A stretch of DNA of 64,000 nt from Saccharopolyspora hirsuta (GTDB taxonomy: Bacteria > Actinomycetota > Actinomycetes > Mycobacteriales > Pseudonocardiaceae), in contig NZ_VWPH01000002.1 in the NCBI RefSeq assembly GCF_008630535.1, positions 558,001 to 622,000 on the forward strand, read 5' to 3'. The notes under the pieces were generated by a model. The model had not been told where the DNA came from and made no database searches. It saw only the letters and a list, made by a program, of their open reading frames with translations. Position numbers and translations under genes: made by a program. Of the stretch, positions 7,249-14,852 are shown one piece after another. The first letter of the stretch is position 1. Each line of letters starts with the position of its first letter.

Positions 7249-8013
7249 GTGGTCGTGTTCACCGAATGGTTCGAGCCGGTGCTGCTCGTCGTGGTCGGAT
7301 TCCTCTCCGGCGCGATCAACGCGGTCGCCGGCGGCGGCTCACTGCTGGTCTTCCCGGCGCTGCTGGCCACCGGGATGCCACCGCTGGTCGCCAACGTGAC
7401 CAACTCGGTGGCCCAGGGGCCCGGCTTCGTCGGCGCCGCGATCGGTCAGCGCGAGGACCTCAGGGGCGCCCCGCGGCGGCTCTGGCTGACCTCGGCGGCC
7501 GCGACCGTCGGGTCGGCGCTGGGCTGCGTGCTGCTGATGGTCCTGCCGGGTAAGGTCTTCGACGCGGTGGTGCCCGCGCTGATCGGGCTGTCCGCGGTGC
7601 TGATGGCCTTCCAGAACACCATCCGCAAGTGGCTCGGCACGCCCGAGGAGAACGCCCCGGACCGGACGGTGCTGCTGACCGTCGGGATCTTCCTCGCCTC
7701 GATCTACGGCGGCTACTTCGGCGGGGCGCGCAGCGTCATCCTGATCGCGATCCTGGTGCTGGCCGCGACCGACTCGATGCGGCGGTTGAACGCGCTCAAG
7801 AGCTGGCTCGGCATGATCGGCAGCGCGGTGACCCTGGTCGTGTACGCGCTGATCGCACCGGTCGACTGGATGGCGGTGCTGATGCTGGTGCCCACCACGG
7901 TGCTGGGCGGGTACGCGGGCGGCAAGGTCGCCCAGAAGCTTCCGGCGAACCTGCTGCGCTACCTGGTGGTGGTGATCGCCGCAGGCGTCGCGGTCTACAT
8001 GGTGCTGGACTGA
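7249..8013 (+). CDS. TSUP-family (TauE/SafE) permease
   Basis: A 254-aa integral membrane protein with about eight hydrophobic segments and the family signature near residue 20 ('GFLSGAINAVAGGGSLLVFP') plus a second half-repeat 'SIYGGYFGGARSVILIAIL'. TauE/SafE proteins export or import organosulfonates, sulfite or other small anions; the substrate here is unknown. The GTG at 7249 was chosen; a second GTG six bases downstream is also possible. It is divergent from the carotenoid oxygenase and may share its operator region. Confidence 0.9.
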   Translation: MVVFTEWFEPVLLVVVGFLSGAINAVAGGGSLLVFPALLATGMPPLVANVTNSVAQGPGFVGAAIGQREDLRGAPRRLWLTSAAATVGSALGCVLLMVLPGKVFDAVVPALIGLSAVLMAFQNTIRKWLGTPEENAPDRTVLLTVGIFLASIYGGYFGGARSVILIAILVLAATDSMRRLNALKSWLGMIGSAVTLVVYALIAPVDWMAVLMLVPTTVLGGYAGGKVAQKLPANLLRYLVVVIAAGVAVYMVLD

Positions 8014-8055
8014 CCGTCGGAACAGGGGGCACCGGCCGGGTCGGTGCCCGCGCCG

Positions 8056-8529
8056 TCAGACGCCCAGGTCCTTGCGGAGCCGGTCGACGTGGCCGGTGGC
8101 CTTGACGTTGTACAGGGCCTTGGCGATCTTGCCCTCCGCGTCGACCACGAACGTCGACCGGATCACGCCCTGCACGGTCTTGCCGTAGTTCTGCTTCTCG
8201 CCGAAGGCGCCCCACGCCGTCATGACCGACTTGTCCTCGTCGGACAGCAGCGGGAAGGTCAGGCCCTCGGCGTCCCGGAAGGCGACCAGCTTGGCCGGCT
8301 TGTCCGGGGAGATGCCGAGGACGTCGAAACCGGCGTCGTTGAGCACCGCGAGGCTGTCCCGGAAGTCGCAGGCCTCCTTGGTGCAGCCCGGGGTGCTGGC
8401 CGCCGGGTAGAAGTACACCACCACGGACCGGCCGCGGTAGTCGCTCAGCGAGACGGTGTTGCCGTCGGCGTCCGGCAGCGAGAACTCAGGTGCCTTGTCG
8501 CCGACCTGGAGTCGGTTCTGTTCGGTCAT
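8056..8529 (-). CDS. bcp: Peroxiredoxin (Bcp/PrxQ type)
   Basis: A 157-aa thiol peroxidase of the AhpC/TSA superfamily, reducing hydroperoxides with thioredoxin-derived electrons. The peroxidatic cysteine lies in 'ASTPGCTKEACDFRDSL', with the resolving cysteine five residues later, as in Bcp/PrxQ. Conserved 'GDKAPEFSLPDADG' starts the fold and 'RSTFVVDAEGKI' follows. The start was placed at the ATG 8529 because the frame upstream has no family homology. It is convergent with the TSUP gene. Confidence 0.93.
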   Translation of the reverse strand: MTEQNRLQVGDKAPEFSLPDADGNTVSLSDYRGRSVVVYFYPAASTPGCTKEACDFRDSLAVLNDAGFDVLGISPDKPAKLVAFRDAEGLTFPLLSDEDKSVMTAWGAFGEKQNYGKTVQGVIRSTFVVDAEGKIAKALYNVKATGHVDRLRKDLGV

Positions 8530-8581
8530 GCACCCGACGCTAGCCGATGCTCCCGGCGCGGTCCCGCCAGGTGGGGCGACG

Positions 8582-8749
8582 TCACTCCGGCCCGGACAGC
8601 CCAGCACCGGCGGCCGGGACGATCTGCGAGACCGGGACCGGCGGCGCCGACGGCCGATCGCTCGCCACGATGAACCCGCCGACCAGTAGCCCGGCGACCG
8701 CCGAAGCGGTCAGTGCCAGCGCGCAGGTGGTGTAGAGGCGGACGGACAC
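8582..8749 (-). CDS. Small single-pass membrane protein
   Basis: A 55-aa product from a GTG at 8749 with CGGAGGGA eight bases upstream. Residues 6-28 are hydrophobic (YTTCALALTASAVAGLLVGG) and could be a membrane anchor or uncleaved signal. The short tail is rich in Pro and Ala (DRPSAPPVPVSQIV). No family is recognised. It stands alone upstream of bcp on the same strand with a 52-bp gap. Confidence 0.5.
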   Translation of the reverse strand: MSVRLYTTCALALTASAVAGLLVGGFIVASDRPSAPPVPVSQIVPAAGAGLSGPE

Positions 8750-8921
8750 CGCGATTTCCCTCCGGGAGAAGTGGATTCGAACACCGGGAAGATCGGGCCG
8801 AGCGGCTGGATCGTTACCGATCTCCGCCGGACGGGTGATCGGAGTTCGAGTTGCGGGGCCGGTGCGCCGGGCGTAGACGGGTGGGTGGCCCGTGCCGACA
8901 ACCCCTCCGGAGGACCTCGTC

Positions 8922-10655
8922 ATGCCCACTGTCGCCGATCAGCTCATCGAAGTCCTCGTGCAGGCCGGAGTCCGGCGCATCTACGGCATCGTCGGGGACA
9001 GCCTGAACCCCGTGGTAGACGCCGTGCGGCGCACCGAGGGCATCGAGTGGGTGCACATGCGCCACGAGGAGGCCGCCGCCTTCGCCGCGGGGGCCGAAGC
9101 GCAGATCACCGGGCGGCTCGCGGTCTGCGCGGGCAGCTGCGGGCCCGGCAACCTGCACCTGATCAACGGCCTGTTCGACGCGCACCGCAGCGGGGCGCCG
9201 GTGCTGGCGCTGGCCTCGCACATCCCGTCCGCGCAGATCGGCACCGGGTTCTTCCAGGAGACCCACCCCGAGGAGCTGTTCAACGAGTGCAGCCACTTCT
9301 GCGAGCTGCTCTCGCAGCCGGAGCAGATGCCGCGGCTGCTGCGCACCGCCATCCAGACCGCGTCCGGCCGCCGCGGCGCGGCCGTGCTGGTGCTGCCGGG
9401 TGACGTCGCGGAGAAACCGGCCGCCTCGGCCACCGGCACCGGGATCGTCGAGTGCGAGCCGCCCACGGTCGTGCCACCGGAGGACCAGGTGCTCGCGCTG
9501 GCGGACAAGCTGAACCGGGCCGAGCGGCCGATGTTCTTCTGCGGCGCCGGGACTCGCGGCGCGCACGCGGAGGTCATGGAGCTGGCCGCGCGGGTCAACG
9601 CGCCGGTCGGGCACGCGCTGCGCGGCAAGGAGTGGATCCAGTACGACAACCCCTTCGACGTGGGCATGAGCGGGCTGCTCGGCTACGGCGCCTGCTACGA
9701 CGCGATGCACCGCGCCGACCTGGTCGTGCTGCTGGGCACCGACTTCCCGTACGACAACTTCCTGCCGCAGGCCAACACCGTGCAGGTGGACATCGAACCG
9801 GCGCACCTGGGGCGCCGCACGGTGCTGGACCTGGCCGTGCACGGCGACGTCGCCGAGACCATCCGCGCCGTGCTGCCGCACGTCCGGCAGAAGCACGACC
9901 GCTCGTACCTGGACCGGATGCTGCGCGAGCACGCCGGGCAGCTGGAGCGGGTGGTCGACGCCTACACGCGCAACGTCGAGACCCAGGTGCCGATCCACCC
10001 AGAGTTCGTCGCCGACGTGCTCGACGACCTCGCCGCCGAGGACGCGGTGTTCACAGTGGACACCGGGATGTGCAACGTGTGGGCGGCCCGCTACATCACG
10101 CCGAACGGGCGGCGGCGGGTGCTGGGCTCCTTCGTGCACGGTTCGATGGCCAACGCGCTGCCGCAGGCCATCGGCGCGCAGATCGCCGAACCGCACCGGC
10201 AGGTCATCTCGATGTCCGGCGACGGCGGGCTGGCCATGCTGCTCGGCGACCTGCTGAGCCTGCGCACCCACCGGCTGCCGGTGAAGGTCGTGGTGTTCAA
10301 CAACTCCTCGCTGGGCATGGTGAAGCTGGAGATGCTGGTGGACGGGCTGCCCGACTTCGGCACCGACCACGAGCACGTCGACTTCGCCGCGATCGCCGCG
10401 GCGGCCGGGATCTACTCGGCGCGGGTGGAGAAGCCGGGCGAGGTGCGCGAGGCGCTGGCCGATGCGCTGCGCCGCCCGGGGCCCGCGCTGGTGGACGTGG
10501 TGACCGACCCGAACGCGCTGTCCATCCCGCCGCGGATCACCGGCGACCAGGTGAAGGGCTTCGCGCTGGCGGTGAGCCGGACGGTGCTGTCCGGCGGGGT
10601 GGGCAAGATGATCCAGCTGGCCCGCAGCAACCTGCGCAACGTGCCGCGCCCGTGA
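8922..10655 (+). CDS. Thiamine pyrophosphate-requiring pyruvate oxidase-like protein
   Basis: A 577-aa three-domain TPP enzyme of the PoxB/pyruvate oxidase group. Such enzymes decarboxylate pyruvate to acetate (or acetyl phosphate), passing electrons to quinone or oxygen. The catalytic Glu lies in 'WVHMRHEEAAAFAAGAEAQ'. The cofactor motif runs from 'SMSGDGGLAMLLGDLLSL' to 'VVVFNNSSLG'. The middle domain contains 'FFCGAGTRGAHAEVMELA'. The start at 8922 has GGAGG 8 nt upstream and matches family N-termini ('ADQLIEVLVQAGVRRIYGIV'). The C-terminal membrane-binding segment of E. coli PoxB is not obvious. The gene is monocistronic in this context. Confidence 0.88.
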   Translation: MPTVADQLIEVLVQAGVRRIYGIVGDSLNPVVDAVRRTEGIEWVHMRHEEAAAFAAGAEAQITGRLAVCAGSCGPGNLHLINGLFDAHRSGAPVLALASHIPSAQIGTGFFQETHPEELFNECSHFCELLSQPEQMPRLLRTAIQTASGRRGAAVLVLPGDVAEKPAASATGTGIVECEPPTVVPPEDQVLALADKLNRAERPMFFCGAGTRGAHAEVMELAARVNAPVGHALRGKEWIQYDNPFDVGMSGLLGYGACYDAMHRADLVVLLGTDFPYDNFLPQANTVQVDIEPAHLGRRTVLDLAVHGDVAETIRAVLPHVRQKHDRSYLDRMLREHAGQLERVVDAYTRNVETQVPIHPEFVADVLDDLAAEDAVFTVDTGMCNVWAARYITPNGRRRVLGSFVHGSMANALPQAIGAQIAEPHRQVISMSGDGGLAMLLGDLLSLRTHRLPVKVVVFNNSSLGMVKLEMLVDGLPDFGTDHEHVDFAAIAAAAGIYSARVEKPGEVREALADALRRPGPALVDVVTDPNALSIPPRITGDQVKGFALAVSRTVLSGGVGKMIQLARSNLRNVPRP

Positions 10656-10714
10656 CCCCGGCGTGCGGAATGTCGGTTTTCCGCTGATTTGCCGGGGAAT
10701 TCCGGACCGGTGGA

Positions 10715-11148
10715 TCAGGTGCTGCGCGAGTCGGTGGCGCGCAGCTCCAGCTCGTCGCGCTCCAGCTCGTGGTGCATGCGGAGCCTGAGTTCGGACTCCA
10801 GCACGTGGGCGACCTCGGTGTGGTGGTGGGCGTCGGCCGGTTCGGTGGCCGCGCGGACGTGCGCGTGCAGCTCGGCCAGGTGCAGCCCGAGGACTTGGCA
10901 ACCCGCGCAGGCCCAGAAGTCGGTGTCGGTGCCGCTGGCCTCCCAGCGCGGATTCCGCAGCAGGTTCAGGAATTTCGGGCCTGGCGTCCTGGCCGTGCAG
11001 CGCGATTCATTGCCGTCACGACGGATCCTGCGTCCGCGCCGCCCCGAACGGGGAGGAATTCGAGGAAGAACGCCTGTCCCTCGTGCTTCTCCAGGGCTGC
11101 GGTGACCTCCTCGCGAAGTCCGGCGCAGGCCAGGGGCCAGCGCCGCAT
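10715..11148 (-). pseudogene. Small hypothetical protein with an apparent frameshift
   Basis: Codon bias shows coding from the ATG at 11148 ('MRRWPLACAGLREEVTAALE...FFLEFLPVRGG') as far as about 11020. It then moves to the other frame from about 10990 to the stop at 10715 ('FLNLLRNPRWEASGTDTDFW', 'ACAGCQVLGLHLAELHAHV', 'RLRMHHELERDELELRATD'). One base change near 10990-11020 would join them into a protein of about 144 aa with a C-x-x-C. No family is recognised. It follows the small gene at 11188 in the same orientation, so it may be the decayed second gene of a two-gene unit next to the DUF5753 regulator. Confidence 0.45.
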
Positions 11149-11187
11149 TCAGGACAGTTTGGCGGTCTCCGGGGTGGCGGCGTTCGA

Positions 11188-11403
11188 TCACAGCAGATCC
11201 TCAGCATTCTCAAATTCGAGAATTCCCAAGGTGTGCAGTGCTTCCGCCGGGGCTTCCGGGAAGACGGGCAGCGGTGCTTCCGCATCGGCCCGGGAACCGT
11301 GCCGGACCGCCACTTCCACCGCCGCGGATTCCCAGGATGTGAAACCAGGAGCGGGGGTTTCGCCATAGGCGGACGCAAGTGCCCGCGCCGTTCCGGTCAC
11401 CAT
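11188..11403 (-). CDS. Small hypothetical protein
   Basis: A 71-aa product from the ATG at 11403 with GAGGA about 10 nt upstream. It is acidic, contains 'TSWESAAVEVAVRHGSRADA' and ends 'HTLGILEFENAEDLL'. No family is recognised. It is divergent from the DUF5753 regulator at 11616, with an inverted repeat in the gap, and precedes the frameshifted gene at 11148. Coding status rests on the ribosome-binding site and moderate GC3 bias only. Confidence 0.45.
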   Translation of the reverse strand: MVTGTARALASAYGETPAPGFTSWESAAVEVAVRHGSRADAEAPLPVFPEAPAEALHTLGILEFENAEDLL

Positions 11404-11458
11404 CGAATGGTTCCTCTTTCCGGAGTCCCGCACCCGTGCAGGTGTACTCCATCTTGGC

Positions 11459-11494
11459 GATGGTTACTCGATCGGGGGGAGAAGCGTAACCATC
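11459..11494. promoter_or_regulatory. Inverted repeat between divergent genes
   Basis: GATGGTTAC (11459-11467) and GTAACCATC (11486-11494) form a perfect 9-bp inverted repeat with centres 27 bp apart in the gap between the small gene at 11403 and the DUF5753 regulator at 11616. This is a plausible operator, different from the TATCCCC pair of the other regulator copy. Confidence 0.5.
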
Positions 11495-11615
11495 TCCGGA
11501 CACCATCCGATGTGCATCGCGGCCCTCCAGTTCCGCTGGAACGGGCTGCCGGACCGGATGTCGTAAGGGTGATGGGGTGGTGACGCAGTGTGGACATCCG
11601 GGCAGGATGGGAAAC

Positions 11616-12464
11616 ATGACAGTCAGTCCCACGGTGCGTCGCCGCCGCCTTGCTGCCGAGCTGCGGCGACTGCGGGCGCGAGCGGAGGTCACCCAGCAGC
11701 AGGCCGCCGGACATCTCGGTTGCACGCAGGCGAAGATCGGGCGGTTCGAGACCGCGAAGCGCTCCCCGTCGGTCGGCGACGTTTCGGCGCTGCTGGACTT
11801 CTACGGGGTCGACGGGTGCGAGCGGGATCAGCTGATCAATCTCGCGCGCGACGCCCGCAAACGCGGTTGGTGGCACTCCTACAGCGATGTCCTGCCCGAG
11901 TGGTACGAGACCTACGTGGGGTTGGAGGCGGAAGCGTCTTCGATCCACACCTACGAGGCCGAGGCCATCCCGGGATTGCTCCAAACTCGTGAATACGCTT
12001 ATGCGATCACGAAGGCGACCCTCATCAGGGCGGACGATTCGGAGATCAGCCGTCGGGTCGACCTGCGCATCCAGCGCCAGCAGCGGGTGGTGGGGGACAA
12101 CCCGCTGGAGTTGTGGGCGGTGGTGGGGGAAGCCGCCCTGCGCAGGAAGGTCGGCGGGCCCGGCGTGCTGCGCCGACAGCTGGAGCACCTGTTGAAACTC
12201 GTGCAGCTGCCGCACGTGACGCTGCAGGTGATGCCGCTGGACGCGGGGGCCCATCCGGCGCAGGCCGGACCGTTCGTCATCCTTCGCTACTCGAACCACA
12301 TCGACCCCGACGTGGTCTACCTGGAAACCCATGTGGGCGGGCTCTACCTCGAACGGGAGATAGAGCTGTCGAACTACGTCATGATGATGGACCATTTACG
12401 GGCGCATGCGGTAGATCCGGACGGTTCCATCGAACTGATGCAACAACGCATAGGAGAGTTGTAG
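11616..12464 (+). CDS. XRE-family regulator with DUF5753 domain (second copy)
   Basis: A 282-aa protein, co-linear over its whole length with the regulator at 2373-3221. It has the N-terminal 'SPTVRRRRLAAELRRL', the helix-turn-helix 'VTQQQAAGHLGCTQAKIGRF' and DUF5753 from 'KRGWWHSYSDVLPEWYETYV' to 'NYVMMMDHLRAHAVDPDG'. The ATG at 11616 was preferred to the ATG at 11607 because it gives the same length as the paralogue. It is followed after 3 bp by its DUF397 partner, so the two are co-translated. It probably regulates its own locus and development- or metabolism-linked targets; targets cannot be read from sequence. Confidence 0.92.
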   Translation: MTVSPTVRRRRLAAELRRLRARAEVTQQQAAGHLGCTQAKIGRFETAKRSPSVGDVSALLDFYGVDGCERDQLINLARDARKRGWWHSYSDVLPEWYETYVGLEAEASSIHTYEAEAIPGLLQTREYAYAITKATLIRADDSEISRRVDLRIQRQQRVVGDNPLELWAVVGEAALRRKVGGPGVLRRQLEHLLKLVQLPHVTLQVMPLDAGAHPAQAGPFVILRYSNHIDPDVVYLETHVGGLYLEREIELSNYVMMMDHLRAHAVDPDGSIELMQQRIGEL

Positions 12465-12467
12465 AAG

Positions 12468-12662
12468 ATGGCGAATATCACCGACTGGCGCACCAGCACG
12501 CGGACCCAGGGGCAGGGTCAGTGCGTCGAGGTCGGCTTCGGACGTGACTGCGTCGGGGTGCGCGACACCAAGAACCGGTCTGCCGGCCAGATCACCGTTG
12601 CCCAGCAGCGCTGGCGCGAGTTCGTCAGCAGCCTCAAGCACGGCTGCTTCGACGCCTTCTGA
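12468..12662 (+). CDS. DUF397 protein
   Basis: A 64-aa DUF397 protein with a single copy of the motif in a diverged form ('WRTSTRTQGQGQCVEVGFG') followed by 'VGVRDTKNRSAGQ' and 'WREFVSSLKHG'. This is the normal family length, unlike the triplicated paralogue at 2077. It begins 3 bp after the regulator stop. A strong hairpin follows at 12681. Confidence 0.88.
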   Translation: MANITDWRTSTRTQGQGQCVEVGFGRDCVGVRDTKNRSAGQITVAQQRWREFVSSLKHGCFDAF

Positions 12663-12680
12663 CCCCGGATTCCGAGAATC

Positions 12681-12719
12681 GTGAGTGCGTGACCGAGCCC
12701 CGCCCGGTTGCGCACTCAC
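12681..12719 (+). terminator. Hairpin terminator after the DUF397 gene
   Basis: GTGAGTGCGTGACCG and CGGTTGCGCACTCAC pair around a 9-nt GC loop. It separates the DUF5753/DUF397 pair from the convergent PH-domain operon. Confidence 0.75.
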
Positions 12720-12750
12720 TGCTATTCGCCTCTCTCCGCAGCGTGCTGAT

Positions 12751-14256
12751 TCACCGTTGTTCCAGGAACGGCGCGAGAAGTCCCGGGAGGGCTTCGCGGG
12801 CCAGCTCCAGGCCCTCCTCCTCGCCGACGTCGTGCACCTCGTAGATGCTGTTGCCCGCCGCGGTCGTGGCACCGACCGTCATCAGGCCCGACCGCCGCTG
12901 GAACAGAGTGCGGCTCATCTTCCAGCCGATCACCCCGTCGCGCTGCAGGACGACCGTGCGCCGGATCCCGCTGCCGGAGCGGGCGATCAGGTACCGGTCG
13001 GTCAGCTGGTGGCCGAGGTTGCGGTAGGCGTCCACCGCGAAGCCCAGGAACGTCAGGACGGCGACGACGACCGCGGTGACCGCCAACCACACCGGGATCC
13101 AGCCGAGCACCGCCGTGACGACGGCCGCGATCAGGATCGGCGTCGCCGCCATCAGCGCCCAGTTGATCCGCCGCCGCAGCGCGGCGCGCGGGTGCCGCCG
13201 CAGCGGGACCTCCGACGGTGGCCGCGGCTCGCGCAGCACCGCCGCCGAGGTCCGCTGCACCGCAGCGCGCGGGGCCGGGGGCATCAGCGTCTTGTTGTCC
13301 GGCTGGTTCTCCTCCTTCTTCTGCTTCAGGCCGGTGGCCACCGCGGCGAGCCGGGCGCCACCGGACCAGCGCAGCAGCAGCGGTTCCACCAGCTCGACGC
13401 CGCGCAGCCGCCGCTCCTCCAGCGAGACCGACCTGGTGGTGAGCAGGCCGCGCTTGACCTGCAGGGTGTCCCCGCGGTCCCGGCTCAGCCGGAACCCCCA
13501 CCACATCTCCAGCGACAGCGCGAAGGCGCCGACCACGCCGACCACCAGGGCGAGCCCGGCGGCGATCGCGATGACCAGCCACAGCGCCGTCGTCTGCACG
13601 GTCTCGCCGATGGCGCTGAAGATCCCCATCGACAGCAGCAGCTCGCGGAACGAACCGACGGCCGAGCCGATCGCGCCCCAGACGATCAGGATCAGCGTCA
13701 CCGACAGCGCGGAGTAGGCCAGCCACGCCGGGTTGAGCCGGGCGAGGGTGGTGCTCTCCGCCGGTTCGGCCGCGGCCTCCTCACCGGCCACAGTGGACGA
13801 ATCGCCGAAGAGTAGCTCGTGGCGCAGCGATTCGGCGTGCGCGCGGAGGATCGCGTCGAGCTTCAGCTCGCTGCTGTCGCCGCCCTGGCCGCCGGTGCCC
13901 ACCTTGACCGTGGTGATGCCGAAGACGCGGTGGCTCGGACCGGCGGTGAGGTCGACGCTGCGGATGCGCTCGCGCGGGATCGACAGGTGGTTCCGGGTGA
14001 CGGCGCCCTTGCGCAGCTCGAAGCGCTCCGGCGTGATCCGGTACCAGGCGAACCACCAGTCCACCGCCACCAGCCCGGCCAGCGCCAGCGCGCCCGCGAA
14101 CCACAGCGCCGCGGTGAGCAGGATCGCGCCGATCCCCGCTCCGGAGAGCGTCATGATCCCGACGGTCGGCACCATCGGCGCCAGCACCAGGAGGCCGACC
14201 GACGCGATCGTCCTGGGGTCCTGGCGGCGCCACTGCCCGTCGATCACGGTGCTCAT
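12751..14256 (-). CDS. Membrane protein with bacterial PH (bPH2) domains, YdbT-like
   Basis: A 501-aa protein from the ATG at 14256, which overlaps the stop of the upstream gene (ATGA). Three hydrophobic hairpins (about residues 18-65, 200-260 and 360-400) alternate with PH-like beta domains. The domains are marked by 'WYRITPERFELRKGAVTRNH', 'LSIPRERIRSVDL', 'KRGLLTTRSVSLEERRLRGV' and 'LTDRYLIARSGSGIRR'. This is the YdbT architecture, where a small YdbS-type partner is encoded upstream. In Bacillus, YdbS/YdbT help resist certain antimicrobial peptides; here the role is unknown. The gene probably forms a complex with the 168-aa neighbour. Confidence 0.85.
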   Translation of the reverse strand: MSTVIDGQWRRQDPRTIASVGLLVLAPMVPTVGIMTLSGAGIGAILLTAALWFAGALALAGLVAVDWWFAWYRITPERFELRKGAVTRNHLSIPRERIRSVDLTAGPSHRVFGITTVKVGTGGQGGDSSELKLDAILRAHAESLRHELLFGDSSTVAGEEAAAEPAESTTLARLNPAWLAYSALSVTLILIVWGAIGSAVGSFRELLLSMGIFSAIGETVQTTALWLVIAIAAGLALVVGVVGAFALSLEMWWGFRLSRDRGDTLQVKRGLLTTRSVSLEERRLRGVELVEPLLLRWSGGARLAAVATGLKQKKEENQPDNKTLMPPAPRAAVQRTSAAVLREPRPPSEVPLRRHPRAALRRRINWALMAATPILIAAVVTAVLGWIPVWLAVTAVVVAVLTFLGFAVDAYRNLGHQLTDRYLIARSGSGIRRTVVLQRDGVIGWKMSRTLFQRRSGLMTVGATTAAGNSIYEVHDVGEEEGLELAREALPGLLAPFLEQR

Positions 14257-14759
14257 GTCGCGTCCCCCGGGGTCGCCTGGGTGGTGGCGGTCAGCTGCTC
14301 GACGACCGCGTGCGCGACCGCCCGGTCCAACCCGTCGATCGTCAGCGGTCCGGCCGCCGAGGCCGTGGTCACGGTGACGCTGGAGAGGTTGAACAGCTGC
14401 TGCAGCGGTCCCCGCACGGTGTCCACGGTCTGGATGCGCGACATCGGCGCGATCCGCCACTCCTGGCGCAGCCAGCCCGCCGCCGTGTAGACCGCGTCCT
14501 CGGTGATCTCCCAGCGGTGCACCCGGTAGCGCCACTGCGGCATCACCAGCACGTAGGGCACGCCGAGCACGGCGACCACCACCAGCGCCAGCAGCAGCCA
14601 GAACCGCGCGGGCGGGACGAACAGCGCGGTCGCGGCCAGCGCGATCAGCACCGGGACGACGAGGGCCAGGGCCTGCGTCGTCCACCAGCCGATGGCGCGG
14701 CGCTCCACGCGGTTGCGCGGTGGCCGGAGCCGGATCCGGGTGGTGTTCTCATCGGGCAC
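14253..14759 (-). CDS. Membrane protein with one bPH2 domain, YdbS-like
   Basis: A 168-aa protein with two membrane helices (about residues 25-70) and one bacterial PH-like domain ('YRVHRWEITEDAVYTAAGWL', 'IAPMSRIQTVDTVRGPLQQL', 'SSVTVTTASAAG'). The GTG at 14759 was chosen because AGGAAGGGG stands 8 nt upstream; an in-frame ATG further upstream has a weaker site. Its stop overlaps the start of the YdbT-like gene, the usual YdbS-YdbT order. Confidence 0.85.
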   Translation of the reverse strand: MPDENTTRIRLRPPRNRVERRAIGWWTTQALALVVPVLIALAATALFVPPARFWLLLALVVVAVLGVPYVLVMPQWRYRVHRWEITEDAVYTAAGWLRQEWRIAPMSRIQTVDTVRGPLQQLFNLSSVTVTTASAAGPLTIDGLDRAVAHAVVEQLTATTQATPGDAT

Positions 14760-14852
14760 GGTCGGCCCCTTCCTGCGGTCTGCTGGCTGCGGCCGCCATT
14801 CTCGCAGGCCGGACGGGTTGTTCGTGGTCATTGCGGCGGTCACGACGTCCTC

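Noticed and set aside
8814-10901. A 695-codon antisense frame across the pyruvate oxidase-like gene
   Set aside because: No family similarity, His/Arg/Val/Gly-rich composition typical of antisense frames in GC-rich DNA.
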